DNA from: Chthonomonas sp. UBA2362
GTDB taxonomy: Bacteria; Armatimonadota; Fimbriimonadia; Fimbriimonadales; Fimbriimonadaceae
Length of the DNA: 64,000 nt
Assembly: GCA_002344135.1 (NCBI GenBank)
Contig: DDTO01000004.1
Span: 611,660-675,659, forward strand
Reading direction: 5' to 3'
Made by a program: the position numbers and the translations under genes. Under the pieces are notes generated by a model. The model searched no databases. It was not told the origin of the DNA and saw only the letters and a program-made list of their open reading frames with translations. Each line of letters starts with the position of its first letter. Position 1 is the first letter of the stretch. Positions 1-7,276 of this stretch are shown here, one piece after another.

Positions 1-1
1 C

Positions 2-1006
2 GCTATCCTCGGGGTATCGCTGGCCGTAGCAAAGGCGGCCGCTCAGGCTACTGGACTACCCCTCTTTCGGTACGTCGGCGGAGTTAAGGCACACGTGCTG
101 CCGTTGCCGATGATGAACATCCTCAACGGTGGTCAGCACGCCGATTCGAACGTCGATTTCCAGGAGTTCATGGTGCTTCCAGTCGGCGCGCCGACCTTCG
201 CTGACGCGCTGCGTTGGGGCGCAGAAATCTTCCACACGCTCAAGGGGGTTCTGAAGGGTCGCGGACTCGGAACTGGGGTCGGGGACGAAGGCGGCTTTGC
301 GCCGAATCTTCGCAGCCAGGAACTCGCCTTCGACTACATCTTGGAGGCCGTCGACAAGGCCGGCTACACTGCGGGCAAGGACGTTTGGCTGGCGATCGAC
401 GCGGCGGCTACCGAGTTCTACAGCAAGGGCAAGTACCATTACAAGTCGGGGCGCACTCGTGTCCGTGATTCGGCTTCTCAGGTGCGGTATCTCGCCCAAC
501 TCGTGAGCAAGTACCCGATCATCAGCATCGAGGACGGACTCGCCGAGGACGATTGGAAGGGCTGGGCACTGCTGACCAAGACTCTGGGTCATAGATGCCA
601 GATCGTGGGTGACGACCTCTTCGTCACCAACACCGAAAGGCTGCAGCGCGGGATCGATACGGGATGCGCGAACTCGATTCTCGTCAAGGTCAACCAAATC
701 GGCACCCTCAGCGAGACGTTGAGTGCGGTCGACATGGCCCGTAGGGCAGGCTACACCGCCGTCATGAGCCATCGGTCGGGGGAAACCGAAGATACGACCA
801 TCGCCCACCTCGCGGTAGCCACCAATTGCGGCCAGATCAAGACCGGCGCGCCAAGCCGAACCGACCGAGTTGCCAAGTACAACGAGCTGATCCGCATCGA
901 AGAGGCCCTCGGATCGAGTGCGCGGTATGCCGGCGCTTCGGCATTCGGGCGTCTCGCTGCAGTGCTTCAAGCGCCTCCGGCGGCAAAACGCCGGCGTGCG
1001 ACCTAA
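2..1006 (+). CDS. eno: Enolase, 3' part (5' end outside window)
   Basis: Phosphopyruvate hydratase of glycolysis (2-phosphoglycerate to phosphoenolpyruvate, Mg-dependent, cytosolic). The frame is already open at base 2 and reads AILGVSLAVAKAAA and then PLPMMNILNGGQHADSNVD, a hallmark enolase stretch. Further family motifs are GVGDEGGFAPN, SIEDGLAEDDW, GDDLFVTN, KVNQIGTLSET and the signature SHRSGETEDT, which carries the catalytic-loop His region. It ends in a basic tail (AKRRRAT). Roughly the first 90-100 residues of a normal 420-430 residue enolase lie upstream of the window. The GTG near base 95 is internal, not the real start. The next gene starts about 60 bases downstream on the same strand. 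Confidence 0.97.
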   Translation, partial: AILGVSLAVAKAAAQATGLPLFRYVGGVKAHVLPLPMMNILNGGQHADSNVDFQEFMVLPVGAPTFADALRWGAEIFHTLKGVLKGRGLGTGVGDEGGFAPNLRSQELAFDYILEAVDKAGYTAGKDVWLAIDAAATEFYSKGKYHYKSGRTRVRDSASQVRYLAQLVSKYPIISIEDGLAEDDWKGWALLTKTLGHRCQIVGDDLFVTNTERLQRGIDTGCANSILVKVNQIGTLSETLSAVDMARRAGYTAVMSHRSGETEDTTIAHLAVATNCGQIKTGAPSRTDRVAKYNELIRIEEALGSSARYAGASAFGRLAAVLQAPPAAKRRRAT

Positions 1007-1068
1007 CGGACTCCCGGCGGCGTCGAAATCAACAGCGCCACAATTCCGATACCTGGAGGAACTAGGAC

Positions 1069-2502
1069 ATGATTTGGACTTTCGCCTTGGCCACGCTGGC
1101 CGCGGTTGCCGACACCGGCACCGAACTCACCGTTTACAATCAAGGATTCGCGCTCGTCAAGGAGGTTCGCAGCCTCGAACTTCGGTCAGGCCGACAAGAC
1201 GTGCGCATCGAAGATGTCGCCCAGATGATCGAGCCGAGCAGCGTCGGCATCCGAAGCCTGTCGGCGCCCGGGTCTTTCGAGGTACTCGAACAGAACTACC
1301 AATACGACCTCATCGGCACGCAGGCGATTCTAAACAAAGCCGTGGGCCAGAAGATCGCGCTCAATCGTGTCTTGCCCAACGGGGTAAAGGAGCGGGTGAC
1401 CGGAACCCTGCTCAGTTCGCCGACCGCCATCATCGGCGGCCAGGGAGGCTCGCAGTACACCTATAACGGAATGGTGATTCGAGCCGACGACGGACGGATT
1501 CTCCTCGACCCGAGCGGCGAAATCGAGGTTGCGGCAATTCCGGAGGGGCTCATCAGCAAGCCGAGTCTGCTTTGGGACGTCGTCGCCGAACGCGCCGGGC
1601 GAAATCAGGTCGAGATCAGCTATCTCACACAGGGAATGAGTTGGAACGCGGACTACGTCCTCAGCCTCGACGGTGACGGTAAGAAGGGCGACCTCAAGGG
1701 CTGGGTGACGTTAACGAACAACTCGGGCGCCACCTTCAAGGACGCGAAGCTGAAGCTGCTCGCCGGCGACGTGGCCCGAGCGCAGATGAACCGTGCCCCG
1801 GGCGGTCGAGGAGGTGGCATCGCGGAAATGGCCAAGTCCGACGCTGGCTTTGCCGAAGAGCAGTTCGCGGACTATCACCTCTACACCTTGCAACGACCCG
1901 CCTCGGTGAGGAACCGCGAGATGAAGCAAGTCTCGCTCTTGGAATCCTTCGACGTGCCCGTCACGAAGTTGCTCCTCATCGACGCCATGCGCCAGTATCG
2001 AGGCTGGCGACCTCAGGAAGGCGCGGTCGGAACCGGCAACATCAAGCCACAGATTCGCATCGAACTGATCAACGACAAGAAGAGCAACCTGGGCATGCCG
2101 CTGCCGATGGGCAAGTTCAAAGTCTTCCAGCGCGATAGCAGCGGGAGCGTACAGATGCTCGGCGAAGATGCGATCGAGCACACGCCGCGCGACGAGAAGA
2201 TCTCACTCGTCGTCGGCCGAGCCTTCGACATCGTCTGCGATCGCAAGCGCACCTCGTTCGAGTGGATCAGAAACGAGAAGAACGACATCCGAGGAGCGCG
2301 CGAGTCTTACGAAATCGAAGTGCGGAACCGCAAGGAGACGCCGGAGACCGTGAACGTCTGGGAGCGACACTGGTACGAGTATCGGATCGTCCGCAACAGC
2401 TTGCCCTTCAAGAAGCTGGATGCCGAGACGATCGAATTCGTGGTGAACCTCGCCGGAGGAGAAACGAAGAAGATCACCTACACGTGCGAGACCCTCTGGT
2501 AG
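1069..2502 (+). CDS. DUF4139 domain-containing secreted protein
   Basis: A 477-residue protein beginning with a short hydrophobic leader (MIWTFALATLAAVA) followed by ELTVYNQGFALVKEVRSLEL, the typical start of DUF4139-family proteins. Residues of the type YNADYVLSL (here WNADYVLSLDGDGKKG) and the Gly-rich linker around PGGRGGG are also family-like. The C-terminal half is beta-rich and ends NLAGGETKKITYTCE. A good Shine-Dalgarno (GGAGGA at 1055-1060) lies 8 bases before the ATG. The biochemical role of this family is unknown; export to periplasm or surface is inferred from the leader. Between it and eno there are about 60 bases with no other gene. Confidence 0.85.
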   Translation: MIWTFALATLAAVADTGTELTVYNQGFALVKEVRSLELRSGRQDVRIEDVAQMIEPSSVGIRSLSAPGSFEVLEQNYQYDLIGTQAILNKAVGQKIALNRVLPNGVKERVTGTLLSSPTAIIGGQGGSQYTYNGMVIRADDGRILLDPSGEIEVAAIPEGLISKPSLLWDVVAERAGRNQVEISYLTQGMSWNADYVLSLDGDGKKGDLKGWVTLTNNSGATFKDAKLKLLAGDVARAQMNRAPGGRGGGIAEMAKSDAGFAEEQFADYHLYTLQRPASVRNREMKQVSLLESFDVPVTKLLLIDAMRQYRGWRPQEGAVGTGNIKPQIRIELINDKKSNLGMPLPMGKFKVFQRDSSGSVQMLGEDAIEHTPRDEKISLVVGRAFDIVCDRKRTSFEWIRNEKNDIRGARESYEIEVRNRKETPETVNVWERHWYEYRIVRNSLPFKKLDAETIEFVVNLAGGETKKITYTCETLW

Positions 2503-2521
2503 GCCACGGTATTCTATGAGC

Positions 2522-3022
2522 ATGTCGGACGAGTTACCGGACGATTCGGAAGGGCTGGACAAGCCGCCGTCGTTTTTCCCTTACGAGGGCGACGTCGATC
2601 TTCCGCGCGACCCCGGCGAGAGAGGCGAGCCCATCGAATGCACGATCGAGGGCGTGTTCGGCTACGAATCGAACGGGAACATCCAGCGATTCGTCCTTCT
2701 CAGCGACGGCGAGCGCAAAGTTCCGATCCTCATCGGCCCCTTCGAGGCCCAGGCGATCAGCCTGCCTCTCGACGGGGCCACTCCCGACCGGCCGATGACG
2801 CACGACCTCATGCGGAATATCATCGACCGGTTGGGCGCCGAACTCGTCCGCGTCGTCATCGACGACCTTTGGAGCACGACCTATTACGCCAAGATGTACC
2901 TTCGCCGCGGGGAAGAAGAAATGGAGATCGACAGCCGCCCCTCGGACGCGATCGCGATGGCGGTGCGCTTCGAAGCGCCGATCTTCGTGGTCGAGGGGAT
3001 CCTTAGCTCCAGCGACGAGTAG
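2522..3022 (+). CDS. BFN/DUF151 bifunctional-nuclease family protein
   Basis: A 166-residue protein of the DUF151 (bifunctional nuclease, BFN) family. The core runs from IECTIEGVFGYESNG through RKVPILIGPFEAQAISLPLDG, MTHDLMRNIIDRLGAELVRV and the conserved end IDSRPSDAIAMAVRFEAPIFV. The SRPSDAIA segment is the most diagnostic. Members of this family have reported nuclease activity in plants and are linked to stress in mycobacteria; the role here is inferred only from family. An upstream in-frame ATG exists at 2516, but the box TATTCT at 2510-2515 abuts it, so the ATG at 2522 is the better start and implies a leaderless mRNA. The acidic N-terminal 35 residues are poorly conserved. Confidence 0.88.
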   Translation: MSDELPDDSEGLDKPPSFFPYEGDVDLPRDPGERGEPIECTIEGVFGYESNGNIQRFVLLSDGERKVPILIGPFEAQAISLPLDGATPDRPMTHDLMRNIIDRLGAELVRVVIDDLWSTTYYAKMYLRRGEEEMEIDSRPSDAIAMAVRFEAPIFVVEGILSSSDE

Positions 3023-3027
3023 AACGC

Positions 3028-3597
3028 CTAGTCCACCAGGGCGCCGGACTCCTGCACTCGGAGCAGTATCTGGACGCGGTTCTCAACTCCCAACTTGCTC
3101 ATTAGGCTGCTGACGCAGTTCTTGATGCTCTGCTCCTGCACCCCGAGCTTCTCCGCGATCTGACGATTGCTGAGTCCGTTCGCGACGAGCCGGGCGACGT
3201 CCTTCTCGCGCGGGCTCAGGCGCGAGCCTTCATCCGACCCGCTTCCGTTTCGAGAGGCGCCGACCCCGGGCAACGGCAGAGTGCGCAGACGGGAGAACAA
3301 TTCGCCCGACCCGAGACTCGGCTCGATCACGGCGTCCGCGAAGGTGGCCACACTGGGATCACGGCCGATAATGACGATCCGAGATTGAATCGGTCTCGGC
3401 TGGGTCGCCAAGAGCGTGCGAACCTCGTCGGTGAGACAGTCCTCCGTAAGGAGAACGATGTCGGGCGAGCTATGCTGCACATCCTCTGGGACCAGACGGA
3501 TATCTCGCCCGACGACGTCATAGCCGCCCGCATGTTTGAGCAGACTGGCGAGCCCTTCTCCCAGGACATGGTTGGCGCAGAGAACGAAGACCCTCAT
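3028..3597 (-). CDS. LuxR/NarL-type regulator with atypical receiver domain
   Basis: An N-terminal receiver-like fold (about residues 1-108) is joined by a short Gly/Ser linker to a LuxR-type helix-turn-helix (about 127-183, LSPREKDVARLVANGLSNRQ). The HTH carries the usual NRQIAEKLGV recognition segment and a KLGVENRVQ scaffold. In the receiver the strand PDIVLL is followed by Thr-51/Glu-52 where response regulators have the phosphorylated Asp, so classical phosphotransfer looks impossible. The start is the ATG at 3597, with a TTG one codon earlier. A TAAGAT box (3607-3612, minus strand) lies 9 bases upstream, suggesting a leaderless message. No histidine kinase is adjacent. It converges with the BFN gene, stop codons 5 bases apart. 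Confidence 0.85.
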   Translation of the reverse strand: MRVFVLCANHVLGEGLASLLKHAGGYDVVGRDIRLVPEDVQHSSPDIVLLTEDCLTDEVRTLLATQPRPIQSRIVIIGRDPSVATFADAVIEPSLGSGELFSRLRTLPLPGVGASRNGSGSDEGSRLSPREKDVARLVANGLSNRQIAEKLGVQEQSIKNCVSSLMSKLGVENRVQILLRVQESGALVD

Positions 3598-3706
3598 CAA
3601 GCCGGAATCTTAGCCTATTCCACGGTCGGTTTGGGTTGAGCCAGATTGAAACTCCGATAGGTTGCGCCCATCAAAGCATGGACAGGGAGTTAGGCACCTG
3701 GACGGG

Positions 3707-3712
3707 TATAAC
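3707..3712 (+). promoter_or_regulatory. -10 box of a leaderless promoter (histidine phosphatase)
   Basis: TATAAC ends 9 bases before the ATG at 3722, and no Shine-Dalgarno is present between the box and the start. Position and form match other promoter boxes in this window. Confidence 0.5.
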
Positions 3713-3721
3713 GCTGACTCG

Positions 3722-4336
3722 ATGCGGCTCTACCTCATTCGGCATGGCCAGACCGCTTGGAACGTCGAGGGAAGGGCGCAGGGACATTCGGACGTAGGTC
3801 TTGACGACGAAGGCCTGCGGCAAAGCCGACTTCTCGGTCGAGCCTTTCGCGGCGTGGAGCTTGCGAGGGTCGTCTCAAGCGACCTGAGCCGAGCCCTCGA
3901 AACCGCCCGAACGGTCGCATCCGCCACGGGCGCACCGCTGACCACCGATCCCCGCCTCCGCGAGCAGTGCTTCGGCGAATGGGAGGGGCGGCTCTATTCG
4001 GACTGGCGGGCCGAGATCGAGGTCCACGCGACGAACTCCGGGCAGCTCCCCGCCGATTTCGCACCCCCCCGCGGCGAAAGCATCCGCGAGGTCTGGGAGC
4101 GTATCGGCGAGTTCGCCTCCACGCTCTGCTTGAAGGATGGGGACCTGGCCGTTGTCAGCCACGGAGGGGCGGCGGGCCTGCTCCTCGCCCGGCTCCGTGA
4201 AGAGCCCATCGACGCCGGACGCACCTATCGCTTCCCCAATGCCTCGGTAACGCTTCTGGCCCGCTCCAGCGATCGCTGGGAAGTCGTCCGATTCGCCGAC
4301 GTCCAGCACCTCCAGGCCGAACCCTCGGGGACTTAG
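3722..4336 (+). CDS. Histidine phosphatase family protein (phosphoglycerate mutase-like)
   Basis: A 204-residue branch-1 histidine phosphatase. The catalytic LIRHGQT motif is at residues 5-11 (His-8 is the phospho-acceptor), followed by SDLSRALETA, REQCFGEWEGR and the second histidine in AVVSHGGAAG. The order and the FGEWEG segment resemble cobalamin alpha-ribazole phosphatase and acid phosphatase-like members, so the substrate cannot be fixed from sequence. The start is taken at the ATG at 3722; a TTG-initiated extension to 3662 would add 20 non-conserved residues. A TATAAC box sits just upstream. No cobalamin genes are nearby, so a general phosphatase role is as likely. Confidence 0.88.
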   Translation: MRLYLIRHGQTAWNVEGRAQGHSDVGLDDEGLRQSRLLGRAFRGVELARVVSSDLSRALETARTVASATGAPLTTDPRLREQCFGEWEGRLYSDWRAEIEVHATNSGQLPADFAPPRGESIREVWERIGEFASTLCLKDGDLAVVSHGGAAGLLLARLREEPIDAGRTYRFPNASVTLLARSSDRWEVVRFADVQHLQAEPSGT

Positions 4337-4364
4337 CCGTCTTCGCGTATCCCGGCCGAAAGGA

Positions 4365-4640
4365 GGTAGCCAGGGGATGGCTTTTTCCCCAGATCACAAC
4401 CGTCATCCCGCGGCACGACCCATCCACGGGCAGGCCACCTTCCCCCTCGCTCTCGCGACGGGGAGACGGGAATCCCTCTCGCAAGGCGAGAGGGACCTTC
4501 GCCGCGCAGCGTGCGAAGAGGGAGAGTAAGAGTCGAAAACTCGTATTTCATTACTCCCCCTGCCGGCACGGGCTTCGCCCGGCCAGCTTCCCCCTCGCTC
4601 TTGCGAGGGGGAGACTCTCTCTCTCGCGGGCGGAGGAACG
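4365..4640. repeat. Intergenic composite of two dispersed inverted-repeat families
   Basis: The gap from 4337 to 4683 holds no convincing gene. Bases 4365-4437 begin GGTAGCC and end with a degenerate inverted copy (family A, also at 53450-53517 and 61797-61867). Bases 4437-4640 are made of C-run/G-run inverted repeats such as CCCCCTCG...CGAGGGGG and a 22-base element at 4565-4586 that recurs identically at 43445-43466 (family B). The parts could fold as strong hairpins and may also terminate transcription from the upstream phosphatase gene. Confidence 0.75.
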
Positions 4641-4683
4641 GTTCAGCGAGGCGACTCGTAGAGGCTTGCAGGTTCCGAAACGG

Positions 4684-4968
4684 ATGAACTGGATGACGCG
4701 GCGCCTCTGGGGCGCGATGCTGCACCTCATGCGGCGGCCCTGGGCCAGGGCGCTCCGAAGGGCGAGCCTGCGGGCGGTGCCCCGGCGATGGCGAGAGCGG
4801 GCCGAGCGATCCATCGCCCGCCAGAACCTCTTCGCCCTGCGGCACGGGCGCAAGATCGTGCGGTGGGCGATCGGCTTGGTCGCCACGAGCCTCCTCGTCA
4901 CCTCGATGTATGCGCTCGCGCTCGAGCTGCAATCGCGCGGCCTCTTCGAGGTTCCGCGCCGCCCATGA
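4684..4968 (+). CDS. Small Arg-rich protein with one predicted membrane helix
   Basis: An open frame of 94 residues from the ATG at 4684 (a TTG start at 4666 would add six). The first 60 residues are very rich in Arg (for example RPWARALRRASLRAVPRRW). They are followed by one hydrophobic helix (about residues 62-82, WAIGLVATSLLVTSMYALAL) and a short polar end. I do not recognise a family. The frame has high third-position GC like its neighbours, but there is no strong Shine-Dalgarno. It ends inside the palindrome 4964-4979 and is in the same frame as the barrel gene that starts at 5035, separated by one TGA. It may be a real small membrane protein or a chance frame. Confidence 0.4.
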   Translation: MNWMTRRLWGAMLHLMRRPWARALRRASLRAVPRRWRERAERSIARQNLFALRHGRKIVRWAIGLVATSLLVTSMYALALELQSRGLFEVPRRP

Positions 4969-4979
4969 CCGCGGTCATG
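4964..4979. promoter_or_regulatory. Perfect 16-bp palindrome, possible operator
   Basis: CATGACCG followed directly by CGGTCATG is a perfect two-fold symmetric site 55 bases before the start of the porin-like gene. It lies about 20 bases upstream of a TATACT-like box at 5003-5008. The position fits a repressor or activator site. No regulator gene adjoins it. Confidence 0.4.
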
Positions 4980-5034
4980 TTATGGAGCGTTAAGAGCGGC
5001 TGTATACTGCCAGCGAGAGGATAGGAGGATACGG

Positions 5035-6204
5035 ATGGTTCCGCTTTACGTGCAGCAAGCCGCCCAGGATTGGCAGATCAAACCGCTTCTCGAAGCCCGC
5101 GAGCGCTTTGAAACCCGCATCGAGAAGGACTTCGATGCCGGCGTACCCGACCGCCGATCGGACCAGTTCACCCGTCTTCGACCCGGGCTCGAGGTTCGGT
5201 ACGGAAAGAACTGGAAGGCGCAGCTGGTCTACCAGTACGCCCATGACTGGGCATGGACACCGGCGCGCAACTTCTCGACCGAGAACAGCGACGTTCTCTA
5301 TGCGAACGCCCAGTTCGAGAATCAAGATTTCAAGATCGTCGCCGGACGGCAACGCATCGTGCTCAGTTCGGAGCGACTCATCGGAACGGGGGATTGGGGG
5401 AATCGCGGGCGCTCATGGGACGGCATCTATGCCTCGGCAAAGGGCTGGGAGGTGATGGCCTCTAAGATCGGCGTCAACGCCACGCGCGTTCGCGATGCGC
5501 GGGTGGCTGCCTTGTCGAAGACCTGGTCGGGTGGCCAGACGATGCTGATCTACAAGCATGACGCGAACCCGGCCGGGGACGACGATCTCTTCACACTCGA
5601 TCACGTTTACCGTCGGACGCAGGGTCCGTGGGACTTCGACGCCGAGCTTGCCCTCCAAGGCGGACACACCAAGGGGCTCGAACAGCGGGCATGGGCCTTT
5701 CACGCCGGAGTGGGTTACAAGCGTCCGGGGTCGAGCACCCGGTTCTATGCGGAGGTGAATGCAGCGAGCGGCGGAACGTCGGGCAGTGTCTCGCATACCT
5801 TCGATCAATTGTTCGCCTCGAACCACAAGCTTTACGGAATCATGGATGTGCAGGGTTGGCGAAACATGAACTCGTTCTCGCTGAGCGCCGAACACAAGGT
5901 GAATCCTAAGACGACGCTCCTCGCAGGGTGGCACTACTTCATGCTTCGCGACCCGGCCGATGCGTGGTATAGCGACGGTGGCGCGCCGAACCGATGGGCC
6001 GGCGGCGTGTTCCAGGATCCTACGGGTCAGAGCGGGCGCGACATCGGCCACGAGCTCGACTTGGAGGTGATCTACCGCCCGGATGCGCGATGGACCCTCA
6101 GCGCTGGAGTGGCGGCGTTCTTGCCCGGACGATACGTCGAGAGCATCACCGGAAGCCGCACGACCCAGTGGTGGGGCTATGTTCAGGCGGTGTTCAAGCT
6201 TTAG
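5035..6204 (+). CDS. Alginate-export-family outer membrane beta-barrel
   Basis: A 389-residue beta-barrel protein of the alginate export/AlgE-like family. The segment IVAGRQRIVLSSERLIGTGD followed by WGNRGRSWDG is the most diagnostic match. The rest alternates aromatic and polar residues as in outer membrane strands and ends in a short aromatic strand (QAVFKL). Family members form porins for polysaccharides or other solutes. A good Shine-Dalgarno (AGGAGG in 5023-5028) precedes the ATG. Oddly, no clear signal peptide is present: the chain starts MVPLYVQQAAQDWQIKP, which looks like only the end of one, and no in-frame upstream extension supplies it. It overlaps the end of the opposite DCC gene by 11 bases. 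Confidence 0.75.
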   Translation: MVPLYVQQAAQDWQIKPLLEARERFETRIEKDFDAGVPDRRSDQFTRLRPGLEVRYGKNWKAQLVYQYAHDWAWTPARNFSTENSDVLYANAQFENQDFKIVAGRQRIVLSSERLIGTGDWGNRGRSWDGIYASAKGWEVMASKIGVNATRVRDARVAALSKTWSGGQTMLIYKHDANPAGDDDLFTLDHVYRRTQGPWDFDAELALQGGHTKGLEQRAWAFHAGVGYKRPGSSTRFYAEVNAASGGTSGSVSHTFDQLFASNHKLYGIMDVQGWRNMNSFSLSAEHKVNPKTTLLAGWHYFMLRDPADAWYSDGGAPNRWAGGVFQDPTGQSGRDIGHELDLEVIYRPDARWTLSAGVAAFLPGRYVESITGSRTTQWWGYVQAVFKL

Positions 6205-6556
6205 CGCGAGGGATCGGGCAGGCACGTCGACCGAAAAGTCGATACCGGAGGCGCGCCACGATACGGTAGAGGGTCGTGGCGAGCCAGCGCGTGGGGCGGG
6301 TGCAACGCATGGCTCCGATCCAGCGCAGATACCAAGGCGCGATGCTCATCAGCCGAAGCCAAGCGTCGGCCCCGACGTAGACCCGGTCGGCTTCGAGGAC
6401 CATCGCATCGCCGTAGCCTTTCTCGATGGCTTCGGGGCTTTGGAGAATGTTGACGTCAAGGGGTTGCCCGGCCCTTTCAGCCCAGCGTTCTACCCTCAGC
6501 TTCGACGCGTGGCAGAGATTGCACCCGCCGTCGTAATACAGCTTCCACGCCACCAT
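6194..6556 (-). CDS. DCC-family (DUF393) thiol-disulfide oxidoreductase-like protein
   Basis: A 120-residue member of the DCC1/DUF393 family. The N-terminus has the defining DGGCNLC motif (Asp-x-x-Cys-x-x-Cys, residues 9-15), which resembles a thioredoxin-type redox centre. The usual WLRLM...PW and YRIVARLRYRLFGRR segments follow. Members are predicted thiol-disulfide oxidoreductases; substrates are unknown. A TAGAAT box (6560-6565, minus strand) lies 3 bases before the ATG and 6 before the next codon, GTG. That leaves open which codon starts translation and suggests a leaderless mRNA. The 3' end overlaps the convergent barrel gene. Confidence 0.85.
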   Translation of the reverse strand: MVAWKLYYDGGCNLCHASKLRVERWAERAGQPLDVNILQSPEAIEKGYGDAMVLEADRVYVGADAWLRLMSIAPWYLRWIGAMRCTRPTRWLATTLYRIVARLRYRLFGRRACPIPRAKA

Positions 6557-6605
6557 CCTATTCTACGGCTTGGGACGGGATGACGGTCGCCGCCCCGACG
6601 GGCGG

Positions 6606-6866
6606 CTAGGAAACCTGGTGCGGATAGACGCTGACGCGTCGGCGCGCTTTCGGCCCTTCGAACTTTACTTGACCGTCCACCTTTGCAAAGAGGGTGTGAT
6701 CGTTGCCGATACCGACGTTCTCGCCCTTGTGAAACTGCGTCCCGCGTTGGCGGACGAGGATCGAGCCCGCGCGAACGACTTCCCCGCCGAAGCGCTTGAC
6801 GCCCAGCCGCTGGGAGTTCGAATCTCGACCGTTCCGCGATGAACCTTGACCCTTCTTATGTGCCAT
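6606..6866 (-). CDS. rpmA: 50S ribosomal protein L27
   Basis: An 86-residue L27, a late-assembling large-subunit protein whose N-terminus reaches the peptidyl transferase centre. MAHKKGQGSSRNGRDSNSQR and LGVKRFGGEVV followed by GTQFHKGENVGIG are invariant family segments. It starts directly with MAHKKG, so there is no cleaved N-terminal extension of the kind found in Firmicutes. The ATG overlaps the TAA stop of rplU by one base (TAATG), implying translational coupling. A short GC-rich stem (6589-6606) follows the stop and may end the transcript. The usual third partner, the GTPase gene obg, is not here. Confidence 0.97.
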   Translation of the reverse strand: MAHKKGQGSSRNGRDSNSQRLGVKRFGGEVVRAGSILVRQRGTQFHKGENVGIGNDHTLFAKVDGQVKFEGPKARRRVSVYPHQVS

Positions 6867-7183
6867 TACTTGCCTCCCACCACTTCGAGCACGCGCAGGT
6901 GAGTCTGCGGCTGGCGGTGGCCCCAGCGCTTGCGCTCGTTTTTCTTGGGCTTGTAGTTGAAGCCGTCGATCTTTTTGGCCTTGGCCTGACGGACGATCTC
7001 TGCCTTCACTTTCGCGCCCTTCACGAACGGGGAGCCGATCTTTACGTTGCCGTCGTCGCAGACCATCACGACCTCTTCGAGATCGATCTTCGTCCCGGGC
7101 TCGCCCTCGATCTTCTCGACGATCAGGAGCTCCTGGGCTTCCGCTTTGTACTGTTTCCCACCGGTCTTGACGATTGCGTACAT
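6866..7183 (-). CDS. rplU: 50S ribosomal protein L21
   Basis: A 105-residue L21, a 23S rRNA-binding protein of the large subunit. MYAIVKTGGKQYK at the start, then KIDLEEVVMV and the C-terminal KKNERKRWGHRQ block are family hallmarks. A Shine-Dalgarno GGAGG precedes the ATG. The promoter box at 7223-7235 (minus strand) is identical over 13 bases to the one upstream of rplJ. It heads the two-gene operon rplU-rpmA and is divergent from tyrS, with about 90 bases between the start codons holding both promoters. Confidence 0.97.
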   Translation of the reverse strand: MYAIVKTGGKQYKAEAQELLIVEKIEGEPGTKIDLEEVVMVCDDGNVKIGSPFVKGAKVKAEIVRQAKAKKIDGFNYKPKKNERKRWGHRQPQTHLRVLEVVGGK

Positions 7184-7222
7184 GATGATGCCTCCGCCCG
7201 GGCACGGCCCGCGCGCGAACCC

Positions 7223-7235
7223 GAATTATGGCACA
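7223..7235 (-). promoter_or_regulatory. rplU-rpmA promoter -10 region
   Basis: On the minus strand this reads TGTGCCATAATTC, the same 13 bases as at 18026-18038 before rplJ. CATAAT is taken as the -10 hexamer, with TG-rich sequence just upstream. It leaves a leader of about 40 bases with a Shine-Dalgarno before rplU. Confidence 0.6.
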
Positions 7236-7276
7236 ACTCGGGCGCCTGCGTGCCACTCGGTAAACTCCTCGCCTTC

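Noticed and set aside
4333..4932. Long minus-strand open frame across the family A/B repeats
   Set aside because: Low-complexity Arg/Pro/Gly peptide produced by GC-rich repeats; no family features or start signal.
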